NCBI GenBank assembly: GCA_024220505.1
Contig: JAKZZE010000011.1
Span: 310,001 to 374,000, forward strand
Direction of reading: 5' to 3'
Source: Rhizopus arrhizus
Taxonomy: Eukaryota > Mucoromycota > Mucoromycetes > Mucorales > Rhizopodaceae
Length of the DNA: 64,000 nt
A program made the position numbers and the translations under genes. The notes beneath the pieces were generated by a model. The model ran no database searches and had not been told where the DNA came from. It was given only the letters and a program-made list of their open reading frames with translations. Positions 49,688 through 60,952 of this stretch are shown piece after piece (within the stretch, counting starts at the first letter, position 1; every line of letters begins with the position of its first letter).

Positions 49688-51488
49688 GCAGCAGCAGCAG
49701 TATCAATACCATTAATGCTGATGATAGTAACAACAGCAATGATAATACCCAGTCTGTAAACCTAAGTCACCATCAGATGCAGGCCTCTCGCTTAAACATA
49801 GATGAACACAGCTCAAGCTCTTCATCAACAACAAATTCATATATGTGTGACGAGAGGATCTCAATATTGTTGGCATCAAGTGCTCTTTCACTCCCAGATT
49901 CTGAGCAAGAAAAGCGTATCTTACTGGCCAGTATTGGAGATTGGGAAGCAGTTATGTTTGTGGTATTTACACATATAATAAAGTAATACTGTAAATTACT
50001 ACGAACAATGATCATCCAAATTGGGAATATCGGACATTGTATTATGCCACGTCAAATAAAATTATATCCCGATCCACTCCAGAATATTCTAACAAGTTCC
50101 TGGATCAGGATTAATAGTTACTTCTTGATAAAAAGTTGTCAAACAATAAGTAATTTATCATCTAATATCAATAGTCATATATTGTAAATACTATTATTTA
50201 GCCGTGGATAGAAAAGTATAAATACCCTCATATTTTTAACTTGAATAAAGGACAATCTACTTTGAGTCTCACTTATTTTTATATTTGTTGATCGACTTAG
50301 TACTTTTTTATATTATAAACCCTAAATATCACAATGTTGTCGTCCCTGGACGGAAAAACCTACCATTTTCTCACCTCTCTAGAAAACATACAAGATGTTC
50401 TTGTTGACCAGCCTGTTGGGCAGTGGACGCGTCCTGTAAAAACTAAAAGTGCAACATGGGAATGCATAGCTACAGATGGAAATGTCTTGCTCCACCATTT
50501 CATCACAACCAGCCCCTTCTATAAATGCATATCGAGTCATAAATATACAGAACTTTCAAAGCCAATATGTGAAAGTATTAACAGAGACTGGCTAATTTTC
50601 CCGCAGTACAGATATGCCGTTTCTCAACTTTTTGCAGGGGCTATTTTGATAGAACAGTCCTCTGCTATTCTGCTAAACTGCGTTGAGCCTTATGGTCGTC
50701 TAAAGAGTACTGATTCACATTACGAACGAAGAATTGCAACAGCAATGCATCTTTCTTCTTATCCGGAAAAGGAAAGCAAGTATGGCTGGATCACTGTGAT
50801 TCAAGCACAAGAAGACAATACCACGAAGTTGAAAATTGGAACTACAACATTCAATTTACTAGCAACTTCTAGTTTACGGTTGGGCGAAAGCTCAAGTCTA
50901 AGCATTCAAATAGGTCCCAACACAAGCCATTTTACTCCTACACAAAACACGTCTATTTACCTTGATGTTACTTCAATACAGTTGGCAAATTTGTTGATAG
51001 AAAATGAATCAGCCACATCCATCAACCAAGAGACCTATCTGTATCAGCTAAGACAGGCCAGGTCCAAGTTTCACTGCTTATCAACATATACCCAGTGTCG
51101 ATCTTTTAGCTCAATTGCACGTAATATAGCGTTTCGCCCATATACCATCTGGACATTGTATGAGTATGACACTCCACAAAAAACCAATTCACAAGCAAAA
51201 ATGCTATCCAGCATTTTTCAGACTATTGCATGCTCTGTGATTAGAAACGGACCTTCTGCTCGCGTAAATGTTAGTTGCTTTAAAAATGTGAAAGATCAGT
51301 TAAAGGACAATGTGACAAAAAGCACCCTTGCTCAAATAGTACAGTTAGAAGAAGACGGGTTTATCGCAATAATCAACAATTCCGAACTTAATAGTTTGCT
51401 CCAACCTTTAGCTGATTCGATGAGCACTTCAATTAAAGATGCCAATCTGAATGCTGCAAAGTTATTAGAAAAGTCTTTAAAAGCCTAA
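49313..51488 (+). pseudogene. C2H2 zinc-finger gene A, split by a solo LTR
   Basis: Gene of the inverted-repeat element. Exon 1 is 49313-49421 and exon 2 starts at 49478, encoding two C2H2 fingers (CNICNLSFENSKSLANHKYN with AH; CPKCSQKVISPTTLKRHVGK with LH), an Asn/Ser-rich linker and then an unrecognised domain that ends at 51488. A 375-base solo LTR (49959-50333) interrupts exon 2. If the LTR and one ATGTT copy are left out of the count, the coding length is exactly 580 codons, showing the gene was intact before insertion. As it stands, the first part stops at 49984-49986, while the 3' part is open from an ATG at 50334 (384 residues). The function is unknown; a DNA-binding role is likely from the fingers. 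Confidence 0.8.
49959..50333 (+). mobile_element. Solo LTR with 5-base target duplication
   Basis: Starts TGTGGTATTTA and ends TAAATATCACA, which are inverted copies at 10 of 11 positions and have the TG/CA termini of LTRs. It is flanked by ATGTT on both sides (49954-49958 and 50334-50338). TATAAATA at 50217 and AATAAAG at 50244 look like its promoter and polyadenylation signals, giving the plus orientation. Confidence 0.88.
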
Positions 51489-52057
51489 GATATACCATGT
51501 TTATTGTAAGTGTTCTATTTGAGAAGGAGCAATAAAAAAAAATATGTAGTTGATTTGAAGAAATGGATTTAGACTATTGAATCATTCACAGCTAATTTAA
51601 ATAAGTGCTCTACGGAATATACATTTTAGTTCTGTTATTATGCCCGGTAAAACTACAGATTCTGACACTGCAATAATGTGGTTCAAGAATGAGAAAAAAT
51701 TACCTTATGGCAGGCTTAGAAAACGTACGTTGGAGCATCGCCAAAGGAGTTGTTATTTTTAAATTCGTGAAAACAATAGCGGCATTGCTAAATTTTGAGT
51801 TGCTAAAGAAAAAATTCTACACAAGTAATCCAAAGTTTTAAAAATGTCTTAAAAAACATTAGTGTTATCAAGAGACCGCAACGATTAAGTTATAAAGCTT
51901 TTATCAATTCAAGAAAATAAGCAACTCTGTTGGGGTTGCTATTTTTTAATTTTGAGGTGTTGAATTTAAAATTTTATTGATTTAGCAACTCCATTGGAGA
52001 TGCTCTTAGTTTAACAGTTAAAATTGGTAAACATTCATTCAATGACAAAATTTTAGC
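51489..52057. other. Centre of the inverted-repeat element
   Basis: Unique sequence between the two convergent genes. It holds a 273-base MITE (51733-52005) and otherwise no coding signal. Confidence 0.55.
51733..52005. mobile_element. MITE with GAGCATC ends (PIF/Harbinger-like)
   Basis: The left end GAGCATCGCCAAAGGAGTTG and the right end, read inward as GAGCATCTCCAATGGAGTTG, match at 18 of 20 positions. Flanks are TTG and TTA, an imperfect three-base duplication like that of PIF/Harbinger elements. No coding capacity. Confidence 0.65.
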
Positions 52058-52431
52058 TTATGTTGGCAACATCCATGCACCTGTTGGTTGATCTGCGAGT
52101 ATATGGTCGATAGTTGTCTGAGAGGTAAGCATATAATATTTTTTCCCATTCATTGATGACATAATTATTGGTTCCCAATTCCCAATTTTGCTTAACATCA
52201 AAACCTTTTCTTTTTCTTTTTCAGAAAGACCTATGGCATCTGATGCCATTAGAATACTTCTACATTTAGGAAGTAGAGATGAATTTGTTGTTGATGAAGA
52301 GCTTGAGCTGTGTTCATCTATGTTTAAGCGAGAGGCCTGCATCTGATGGTGACTTAGGTTTACAGACTGGGTATTATCATTGCTGTTGTTACTATCATCA
52401 GCATTAATGGTATTGATACTGCTGCTGCTGC

Positions 52432-52467
<36 letters not shown>

Positions 52468-52806
52468 CGTTGTCGTTGTCGCCCACTTCGGAATACAATC
52501 GTTTTTTCCTTATGGAAGAAACCGTGCGGTGTCTATCGTGTAGCTTTCCAACATGGCGTTTCAGTGTAGTGGGGGAAATAACTTTCTGGGAGCACTTGGG
52601 ACAAGTAAATTTTCCATCAACCCTGCTAACCGAAACTATCTCTATTTTTTTTTTTTCAATGAAAAAGTTACGTGAAAAATAAATGTTTTTCTCTTACCAC
52701 CATCTAGAGTTACTTTCACTAAGTCAGAATGAGCATTGTACTTATGATTTGCTAAGCTTTTACTGTTTTCAAAACTAAGATTACAAATGTTGCAATGATA
52801 GTTCAT
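52058..52806 (-). CDS. C2H2 zinc-finger gene B, shortened paralogue
   Basis: Mirror-image paralogue of gene A on the right arm. Exons 52806-52698 and 52641-52058 give 230 residues. The first part, with both C2H2 fingers and the Asn/Ser linker, is identical to gene A. After the linker it diverges (CRSILMASDAIGLSEKEKEK against RISILLASSALSLPDSEQEK in A) yet is clearly homologous through KIGNWEPIIMSSMNGKKYYM and ADQPTGAWMLPT, where it stops. Gene A continues for about 350 more residues, so B lacks most of the C-terminal domain. It may act as a short DNA-binding form or be a decayed copy. Confidence 0.65.
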
Positions 52807-53070
52807 GGCAGGTGCAGAAGTCAGCAAGTCAAAAAAAAGTCAAGTCAGAATGAGTCAAGTCAGAATAAGTCAAGTCAGAAGTTAAGTCAGAAAAAGTCAA
52901 GTCAAAAAAAAGTCAAGTCAGAAAAAGTCAAGTCAGAATGAGTCAAGTCAGAAGTCAAGTCAGAAAAAGTGGGGTGACCAATTGGAGTTCAAAAAAGTGA
53001 CCAATTGGCATTCAGAAAAGTGACCAATTGGTTCTCAGAAAGGTGACCAATTGACGCTGGAAGCACTGTA
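52279..53070 (-). repeat. Right arm of the long terminal inverted repeat
   Basis: 792 bases; the reverse complement of 49045-49840 except for two fewer 23-base units in the CAATTGG array and about 42 extra bases in the CTGACTTGACTT array. Confidence 0.9.
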
Positions 53071-53081
53071 ATCGTACAGTT

Positions 53082-54249
53082 CCTTAACACAAAGGAACTT
53101 ATCCAAAATAATATCAATAAAGCACTGAAGACCATGAACCAAATGACAGCCATTGGTGTGAACTCTACTGGTTTTGAGAAGCTCACCTCCACACGGTTTT
53201 ATTCTCAAATTGTTCGTCCACAACTAGAATACGGTCTAGCCATCAGTGCGGTGAAATGCAGGGAACTTCAGAAGATAGAACCTTGCCAAAACCAATGTCT
53301 ACGTCGAATATTTGGGGGTACTTCACGCTCGTCCATCAAGGTCATGCTACACCTAGTAAATCAACCAACAATGAAAGAGCGTATCCACATCTTACAAGCC
53401 AAATTCTTGCTTCGAACTATTGATACACCTGATGATACTCTTATGTTTAGACTACTTCCTTACATTCGAACATCAACAAGCCACTCACAATGGTACAAGC
53501 TCACTACTTCCCCTCTATGGCGGCTCTGCGCTGAAACCGATCCTGATCAACTTGATAGACGCAAGTTCAAAGCAATTCGTAAAGATTATCTACAAGAATC
53601 TTTTGAAAACCGCCGTGCAGACACTAACTCTATCCTTCTCTCCGCCTGCCGTCCTCAATTAGTCGCGGATCCCATCCTCTGGCTACCGATGTCATACATT
53701 GGACGTAGCCGATTAATTCGTTGGCGTATGGGCTGGTTGCCTGGTGGCCGTCCCAAACCATGTATCTACCACCCTCATGACCTGCTCACTCGATCGCATG
53801 CTATTACCTGTCTAAATATGCATCATCGCCTTCTTATGCCAAGCACTGTCTCTGACCCTTTATCATATCTCCTCAATCTCCTACCTACTTCAAGGAAGAA
53901 ACCTACTGTACAAAGTCGATCAAAATATTCAGCGTGGCTTATTCGATGGCCGATCATTTGCCAAATCCTACATGAACTTGACTACCTCCACCATGACAAA
54001 ACTGCTCCGGAAATTCCACCTCTGGGCACTAAACTATTGCATTGGTTCAGCTCTAATTAATCTCGTATCGTTTGTTACTGTATCTTCTTCATCTTCCCCA
54101 CTTTATCCTTTTTCCCTTTTTGCCTATCAAAAAGGTTTTTTAGCTCTTTAACCATCTCATGATCTGACCCGGGCAATACAATAATTTCCATTATTATGTG
54201 CTCAATTGGGTTATTTTAATTCTCAGATAAATAAAATATTCTTTAATCG
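53082..54249 (+). mobile_element. 5'-truncated LINE with 13-base target duplication
   Basis: A LINE fragment flanked by TAATCGTACAGTT at 53069-53081 and 54250-54262. It holds the end of ORF2 and a 3' untranslated region. The left flank copy begins with the TA bordering the inverted-repeat element, so the LINE inserted after that element was in place. Confidence 0.8.
53083..54060 (+). pseudogene. C-terminal part of a LINE ORF2 (5'-truncated)
   Basis: An open frame of about 325 residues, 5' truncated, corresponding to the region downstream of the reverse transcriptase palm. It begins LNTKELIQNNINKALKTMNQ and continues GFEKLTSTRFYSQIVRPQLE, a thumb/connector pattern of LINE ORF2 proteins, and ends HWFSSN. 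There are no stops inside, suggesting recent insertion. It differs from the full-length LINE at 43.5-49 kb, so it belongs to another family or lineage. It lacks the catalytic part and cannot be functional. Confidence 0.8.
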
Positions 54250-54255
54250 TAATCG

Positions 54256-56737
54256 TACAGTTGATCCAATAAATTATGTTGTCCGGTCCGAACAAATGTT
54301 GCCCAATTAGATATAAAATCTCGCTTAATTAGAAGTAAAATGTTGTCCAATCAGAAATAAGTTTTCGCTGCCATAGAAATAAAATGTCGCCTTTTAGTTT
54401 TTTTGAGGAAGCTTTTGATTATCTTTTTCTTATATCTATTGTAGCATTACGAGATGAAGAACTTTTTTTTTATGAAGATGGACAAAACAATATTTATAAT
54501 GAAAACGGTCAATTAACGTATGATCCTATGAAAGATGTTATGTCAACTATCGACGATCTCAATATTGTTCTTGAAACCTTGATTAATCATTCTTCTTATA
54601 TGAAGAATAAGTCATTGGAAAAACAACCAACGGAAAAAAAAAGTCTGTTGTATAATGGTAATAATTATTTAGGAAAAGATAAAAACAAAGTTCAAGAAAT
54701 AGTGTGAGTACTTTTTGAGACTGATCTTTATTTCAGTTTAAGTTAAAGTAAAAATTATTCTAATTGAAGGCAGGTATTTATATCTTATTGAATGAATGGC
54801 TTGATATCTTCTATTGTAAGCGTTCTTCTAATATTCAGGTACTTTAGCAAGTGTCATCAATAATTATGATTATGAAAACTTTTCATTTGTTCTTTTGTAT
54901 GTCTGTCATAGATTATCTTTTATTCTGGGAATTTCTCACTGATTTGAATAAGGTTATTTTACGCGTTATTTCAATTATGTGAAAGATTAGCAATATTCCT
55001 GATATTGGATTGGATCTTGTTATTTTAGTTAATACTTCTTCTTATCAAAGAACTTTCATTAATATAAAGCATATTCTAAAAGAACATGTTTAATTGGAAT
55101 TGATTGTATGATCTTATTTAAATAAACTTATATTTTTATTTTATTTAATTATGATCTTGTATTAAGACTTATATTTATCAATGTCAACTACAATCAGTTA
55201 CTGTTCTACAACATCATTTACTGCTTCTAATAATACTGGCTGATTGAGTGTATTTGCGAGCGTTATTAATCTATCAAATTCAGTGATCTGAGTGTTAATC
55301 AGTTTCAATAGCAAACTTGAGATATCTTGAAAATCGATTTGATGGTGGTGTAGAGTTAAAGTATATAAGTATTGGATTGTTGGGTCACTGGCATAAGGAT
55401 GATCAATATTTGAAAGACAACGATTTGCAAAAAAAACAGCCCAAGTGCGATTAATGGGTTGAGAAGAGTTGTTATATTTTGATTTATGCTATCTTGACAT
55501 ATTATGAAGCAGTCTGATGCCCATGGTTTACAGAAGTATGAAAGAATACCTTGGAGCCGACTATCTGCTACATCATCTCTTATATATTGATGGACTGTGT
55601 CCACGCAAATAATTAGTAGTATTAGCTCTACATCGTATCTTGAAATTCCCTGTAGACAGTAATTAATACCCCTTCGCATGAACTTCTTGTTAACTGTATG
55701 TTAGAACTCCAGTATTATGGGAGGGAGATCTAAGGTCAAACATTTCGGTTCTAGAACCAGATCTGAGCGGGTACCGTTTTTCCATTCGCAATTACCGATG
55801 GAGTAGTCATTCTTGGTTTTTGTCAGGGCTGCAGTAATATAGTTAATTACTTTTGGTTCTTTGACAAAGTTGGATTTTGGTCGGGAGTCGCCTTTGATTC
55901 CTTTTTGATTTTTAAATCTTATTTTGTATTCAAAAGATGCTCATTTTCATGGTGATTCTAATGGTATGCTTTTCGGTGTGGTTGGATAACTCTAACAGAC
56001 GTTATTGAAGAAAATGTAATAGAAAATAAGGGGAAACGAAAATAATCAGCTTCACCGCATCGGGAATTGAATAGACACACGTCACAATTGGCCGACATTG
56101 CTTTTCTTACCTATTATTTTCTACGCTCACAGGATACATCAAGAAGACGATCTCTGGACGCATTATTCACCCAATATGCCAGCACACTAAACAGAAAAGA
56201 GCACCATAAAAATCAACATGATGACGAATATTCAATTGATACATCATTTACTTTATTTATCAAAATCACCATAATCCTATTTACAATTGTATATTTTCCT
56301 CAATTACCTTATTTTAATATGTTATTCCAAAGTATCTATTGTTGTAAAATAATAAAAAAAAGGCTTTCTTCCTGCTAAAATTAATTTTGGGTGCCGAGTA
56401 TATTCTTTTTGCACGTTTAAGCAATTGAAGTCAAGAGCTAGTGTTATTGTTAATCTTATTGTTATTGTACATTAATAGTCTCTTACAGTCTTCTATTAAT
56501 TGGTTTCTGTTATCATTTCACTGTATAGCGAAACTAGACATAACATATATATTAGCAACTGTCATCTTGAACGACTCTTTTTGATATTAGGTCTCTTCCA
56601 GGGCTCATAATTGCTGGTAGAGACATATTGATACTGATTAGAAATGAAGAAAAAGTAAAACGCAACCGCAACTTCACAAAAGGTTAATAATTTTTTATGT
56701 ATTTTTTAGGCGGCATTGGAATAACTGTATTTGATTC
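54256..56737. other. Repeat-derived, no intact gene
   Basis: Starts with a TACAGTTGATCC end shared with 43404. A frame at 54384-54707 (MSPFSFFEEAFDYLFLISIV onward, 107 residues) has no recognised relatives. Other short frames (55356-55679 minus, 56067-56378 plus) are likely chance or relic. Confidence 0.45.
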
Positions 56738-57912
56738 ATGTTCATGGTTCTTTCCGACAAAATACCTAACCGGTCGGTCAATGCAGTCACACAGCGACCA
56801 CAGGTACCAGAGCCTCCTACCAAACTGAAAAATATGCCCTGGTCCCCCAAGTAGTGGCCAGGAAGCGAGTATCACTTATGAATGCTACTTTCGAAAACAA
56901 TATTCACAACAGTCAACAAAAAAGTTATTCACTCTAAAGTGTGGAGAGCAGGACGTTCTCCAGGTAGTGTTCTCCTGGACATGACCGATAGATCTGAATC
57001 GCCCATGCAGATTATGGCCTTAATTGCGAAACAATTTCCATCATGAATCGCTGTGGCAACTACTAAAGAAGTCAGTCGAAAGATTGCTGAAATCAACTTT
57101 GATCCCTTAGATCCTGCCATCGATCACATTTTTAAATATGGCATTACTTTGAAAATGATGTGTTTAGGCTTTTACCTTGTTGGGCCTTAGATCCAGCTGT
57201 CCCTTTAGTTCGACTTCGAATATCGAACCTTCCTTTTCTTAAAGAGGACATTCTTAAGGAATAATTAAAAATGAGTTTGGAAACTTATGGCTCCGTTCTT
57301 GATTTGGGGATCCTACGAGAATCCTACACCGGCACCTATATGGGTACGGGCTATGCTATACTGAGCGTCCCAAAAAATGATGACAGATCCTCTTCCCTTT
57401 CTCACCATCTTCCTTGGTACCAGTCAGAAGATGAAGGCTCTTATGCTGTGTGGAGTGACATGCCCACCTACTGTCGCTACTGTCATGCTGAAGGACATGC
57501 CGTCCCTGATTGTCCAAAAAAACTCTCATCCCGTGTCTGTTGGAACTGTCGCACTAGTGGCCACATTGCTGCTGAATGCACAAAAAGTAAGAATAAGCCA
57601 TTTAAAAAGGCCAGGAAGACTCCTACTGCTCCACAAGATAGAGCAGATCAAGATGATGTATGCTCAATCCTCTGGTCTTTTCAGCGATTTCCTTTTGTTG
57701 ACGATACTGATCTCTGGACTCTCAGCTGCTGTGTGCTTTCCGTTATCTGAGGTTCCCATTGGAGATTTACTTTTGACGGCTTCCCTTTTACTGATAAACA
57801 GTTGGTCATTCGTGCTATGTCGCAGTTTGTCACCCTCAAAAGAGGCAGACTCGACCTTGACTAGCATGTTCCATCGCTTAAACTCTGTTTCTCTTGGCTC
57901 ACACGGCTCTTA
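56738..57912 (+). pseudogene. Decayed LINE ORF1 (CCHC gag-like)
   Basis: Broken by several stops and shifts. Recognisable pieces: MFMVLSDKIPNRSVNAVTQR, SPMQIMALIAKQFP, VRLRISNLPFLKEDILKE, and two zinc knuckles CRYCHAEGHAVPDC and CWNCRTSGHIAAEC. The knuckle pair and the RRM-like strand before it match the plan of the intact ORF1 at 43526, but the sequence is distant, so it comes from another LINE family. No ORF2 follows. Confidence 0.7.
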
Positions 57913-57920
57913 GACGTGTG

Positions 57921-58941
57921 ACTCCTATTATATTTTATAAATAAAAATAACCTCTTTACAAAAAAAATGCTTTTTTTTTGTGCTTCGATACTTTTAATTT
58001 TGAGTATCAAATTTTTTTTTTATTTTGCCTCCTAAACGTATGGTGCTAAGCAATAGAAACGACGCCTTGAACTATGAACTTCATGAACAAAGTTGCTCAA
58101 ACAGTATTCCTTCTTGTATCTTGGAGTATCCTTTAAACTAGGTGGTTTCATCAACCCATAAGACCTGTATGTATACAGAATCAAAATTGTCTTTATTCAT
58201 GTAGAGTATTAGCCAAGCAGAAAAGTTTATTTTCTCAATTTAATTTCTGTGTACGACAAGGAATGCACAGATGTAACATTGAGTTAATGGAAGTAATCAT
58301 ATCACATCAATTTCATTCCAAGATTTCAGTGTTAGCAGTACATGTCATTTTAATTTATAAAATGACAAAAACAATAACAAAAGAACATGCGTTTTATTGA
58401 CATTTTTATCAAATTTCAAAAGCACAAAGGAGTAAGGACATTTTGATAAAATTACTAGAGTAAAAATAAGAATGTCTTCTTTTTCTTTTGGTTTAATAAA
58501 AAGAAGATTCTGTTCGCAATACTTTTTCTAGTCTTTCTTTTCTAAGTGAAGAGAAATATAATTTTAATTTTATTGATAATTTAAGTGTAATAAACTAGCT
58601 TCTATATGAATTGAATAATAAAAGAACAATAATTTCTTGGCAGAGGGATAATAACACACGTGCCTTTCTTGATCTTTCTTTTTCATTATACCAATTTCAG
58701 AAAGTAAAATCGCATTTTTATAAATTTTATAATATAACAAAAAAGCGACAAGTAAACGCGACATTTGTCCCTGAAATAGTGTATCACAATCATGCATATA
58801 ATTCGTGCGCAGTTTAAAACAAGTTAGCTAAATATAGATAAATTATCTATTTATGGTCTTTTTTTTTTAAACTTTTATAAACTATACACACATCAATGTA
58901 TTTATGAATTTTATTTAATCGGAAAATACATTAATAATAAA
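57921..58941. other. Intergenic, 1 kb
   Basis: AT-rich, no supported gene. The right part is the 3' side of the myotubularin gene. Confidence 0.5.
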
Positions 58942-60952
58942 CTACATATTTTCAGGTATTAAGATATTATTGACTTCATCATCTTCTTTTTTAAATAATG
59001 ACGCCCAATATTTTACTTTGGTTGAATCTGGTATGAGTACACCTCCGTCATCAACGAGATCCTTATCTTTCATTGGATCATATAATGAGTTTATAAACTT
59101 TTCTTTGTTTGTTGTCAAATAATCCCAAATACTGTATGTCTTTTCTTGTGGCTTATATTGTTGTCTATCTGCTTCACAGTTAAATAAAAATGTACCAAAT
59201 TGACATGAGTAGACATGATAATGTAATTCAAGTAGCATTTCCTGGTTAAATTCAAATCGTGTTGGATAAAGACATGTTAATTGATAAACGCAATCCAAGA
59301 ATTGATGAAATACTGGACTTGTTTCTTTTTGGTAATAATTTGATTTATAAAACTTATTTTGCATGTCCTTGATTGTATTTGTCGCTGCATTTCCTCCTGT
59401 ATTTACCAAATTGACAAAGTATTTTTCATTTGTCAAGTGGCCACAACGATCTTGAAATTTATGTCCAAAGGAGACCCAGTCCTTTTCGATTAGTACTTGA
59501 AAACCTTCGAATGTGCGATAGTAAGGGTCTAGACATAGTTCACTCAAGGAGACCATCTGTGAAGTACGATCCCAACCATCTGAACAGTGAACAAGGACAT
59601 GAGAATTAAAGACATGAACACTCTTTACGATTTCTTTTGTTCCGTCTATTAGTGTCGAAATATGCCTTAACCATCCTGATCGATGCAGTGCACTCTTGTT
59701 GATCTGCCTTCCAATATTATCCACTCCTTGCATTGCTTTTCATAAGGCGTTACTATAACATATACTATACATTTACACAGCCATTTACCTTCGCACATTT
59801 TAGTTAAACTATCTCTCATGACGTGAATATTATCAATTGCCACATAAATCTTTTTACAATTACGATAATGATCCATATTTTCTGTACCTGCTCCTCTTGC
59901 TACATTACCCACTGCATTAGCCATTGGTCTTGCATCAACAATTAGATTAGCAGCTGTTGATCCATAAATAGTCTCTCCATTAGGTCCAGTAGGTACGTTG
60001 GATGAAAATATAGATTCAATTAATTTTTCATCTTGAATCGATCTTGCTTGTTTAAACCCTACTAATGGTTGACTACTTCTTGTAATAGTCGCCTAATAAA
60101 TAGAATACAGTGTGAGCTAAATAATGAAATAATTATTTTGGACTTACAGAATTATGCCAATGTAAATAAGAAAGTGCAGGAATTCTAGCTTTGCTACGAT
60201 ATTTGGCTGCATGAGTCAAGACAGCATCACTTATTTTAGATGGTACAACCAAGATACGCGGGTAAGTAGGTGAATACTAATAATACTAAGCAAATTTTAT
60301 ACAATGATCTCGGTAAAAGGTTACCTTATAATCTCTATTAATAATCGTAAACCTCCATTTATCACTTGAGCCAATACCCATACGCTCATATTCTTTAATA
60401 GGATCATAAATACTCCATCCATTATTGGTTAAATAAGGTACTTGAGGTTGATAGGAATACGCATGAAGTTGTTCTATCGATGCTAATAGTATATTATAAA
60501 TATTGCTTATATAATCATTACCGGAACTTACAAACACAAGCTAACTTTTGTATAGTATCAAATACATCTTGTGCTTCACCTTCCTTTAATAAGCCAAAAG
60601 TAAGTGTCATAAAATCTCTACAACGAATATATAAAGGGTGTCGACCACTTTGAAGTGAAGCTGGCTGCCTTTCTACTGTATGTATAATTGGATAAGGTAT
60701 CTATCAAGATATTCAATACATTATTATTCACTACTTTCATTATTTACCCATAATTCTTCTGAAGAACCAGTTGAATGTCTAAAGATCAGGTGATGTACAG
60801 TCAGATGTAAGGTACCTTCATAAATATCTTGTCCTTTTCGAAGTTCAGCATCTTGTACCTTTAATAAAACTGTAAACGAAAATTTCAATTATTTTTTTTA
60901 ACGTATACATTACTTGGGTAATTTTTAGTAGGTCAAGACGATTTGGTTGCAT
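58942..60952 (-). CDS. Myotubularin-type phosphoinositide 3-phosphatase
   Basis: Dephosphorylates PtdIns3P and PtdIns(3,5)P2 on endosomal and vacuolar membranes; the yeast counterpart is Ymr1. Seven exons: 60952-60914, 60858-60748, 60700-60532, 60482-60325, 60276-60148, 60092-59789, 59735-58942; total 567 residues. The N-terminal PH-GRAM domain has EGTLHLTVHHLIFRHSTGSS and HPLYIRCRDFMTLTFGLLKE. Catalytic motif: HVLVHCSDGWDRTSQ, the CX5R site with the Asp residues conserved, so it should be active rather than a dead pseudophosphatase. SKARIPALSYLHWHNSATIT and GFQVLIEKDWVSFGHKFQDR are further hallmarks. No coiled coil or FYVE domain follows. Confidence 0.95.

Larger units (their letters stand above)
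49045..49840 (+). repeat. Left arm of the long terminal inverted repeat
   Basis: 796 bases matching 53070-52279 on the minus strand. Homology ends abruptly within the coding sequence after the codons for STTNS. Confidence 0.9.
49047..53068. mobile_element. 4.0-kb inverted-repeat element carrying two zinc-finger genes
   Basis: Both ends read CAGTGCTTCCAGCGTCAATT inward, flanked by TA on each side (49045-49046 and 53069-53070). The arms (49045-49840, 52279-53070) are identical apart from tandem-repeat copy number. Each arm carries a promoter region with two tandem arrays and the 5' half of a C2H2 zinc-finger gene; the two genes face inward. TA flanks and CAGT ends are typical of Tc1/mariner-type transposition, but no DDE transposase is visible inside. 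It may be non-autonomous, or its own gene product may be an unrecognised mobility protein. Confidence 0.7.
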
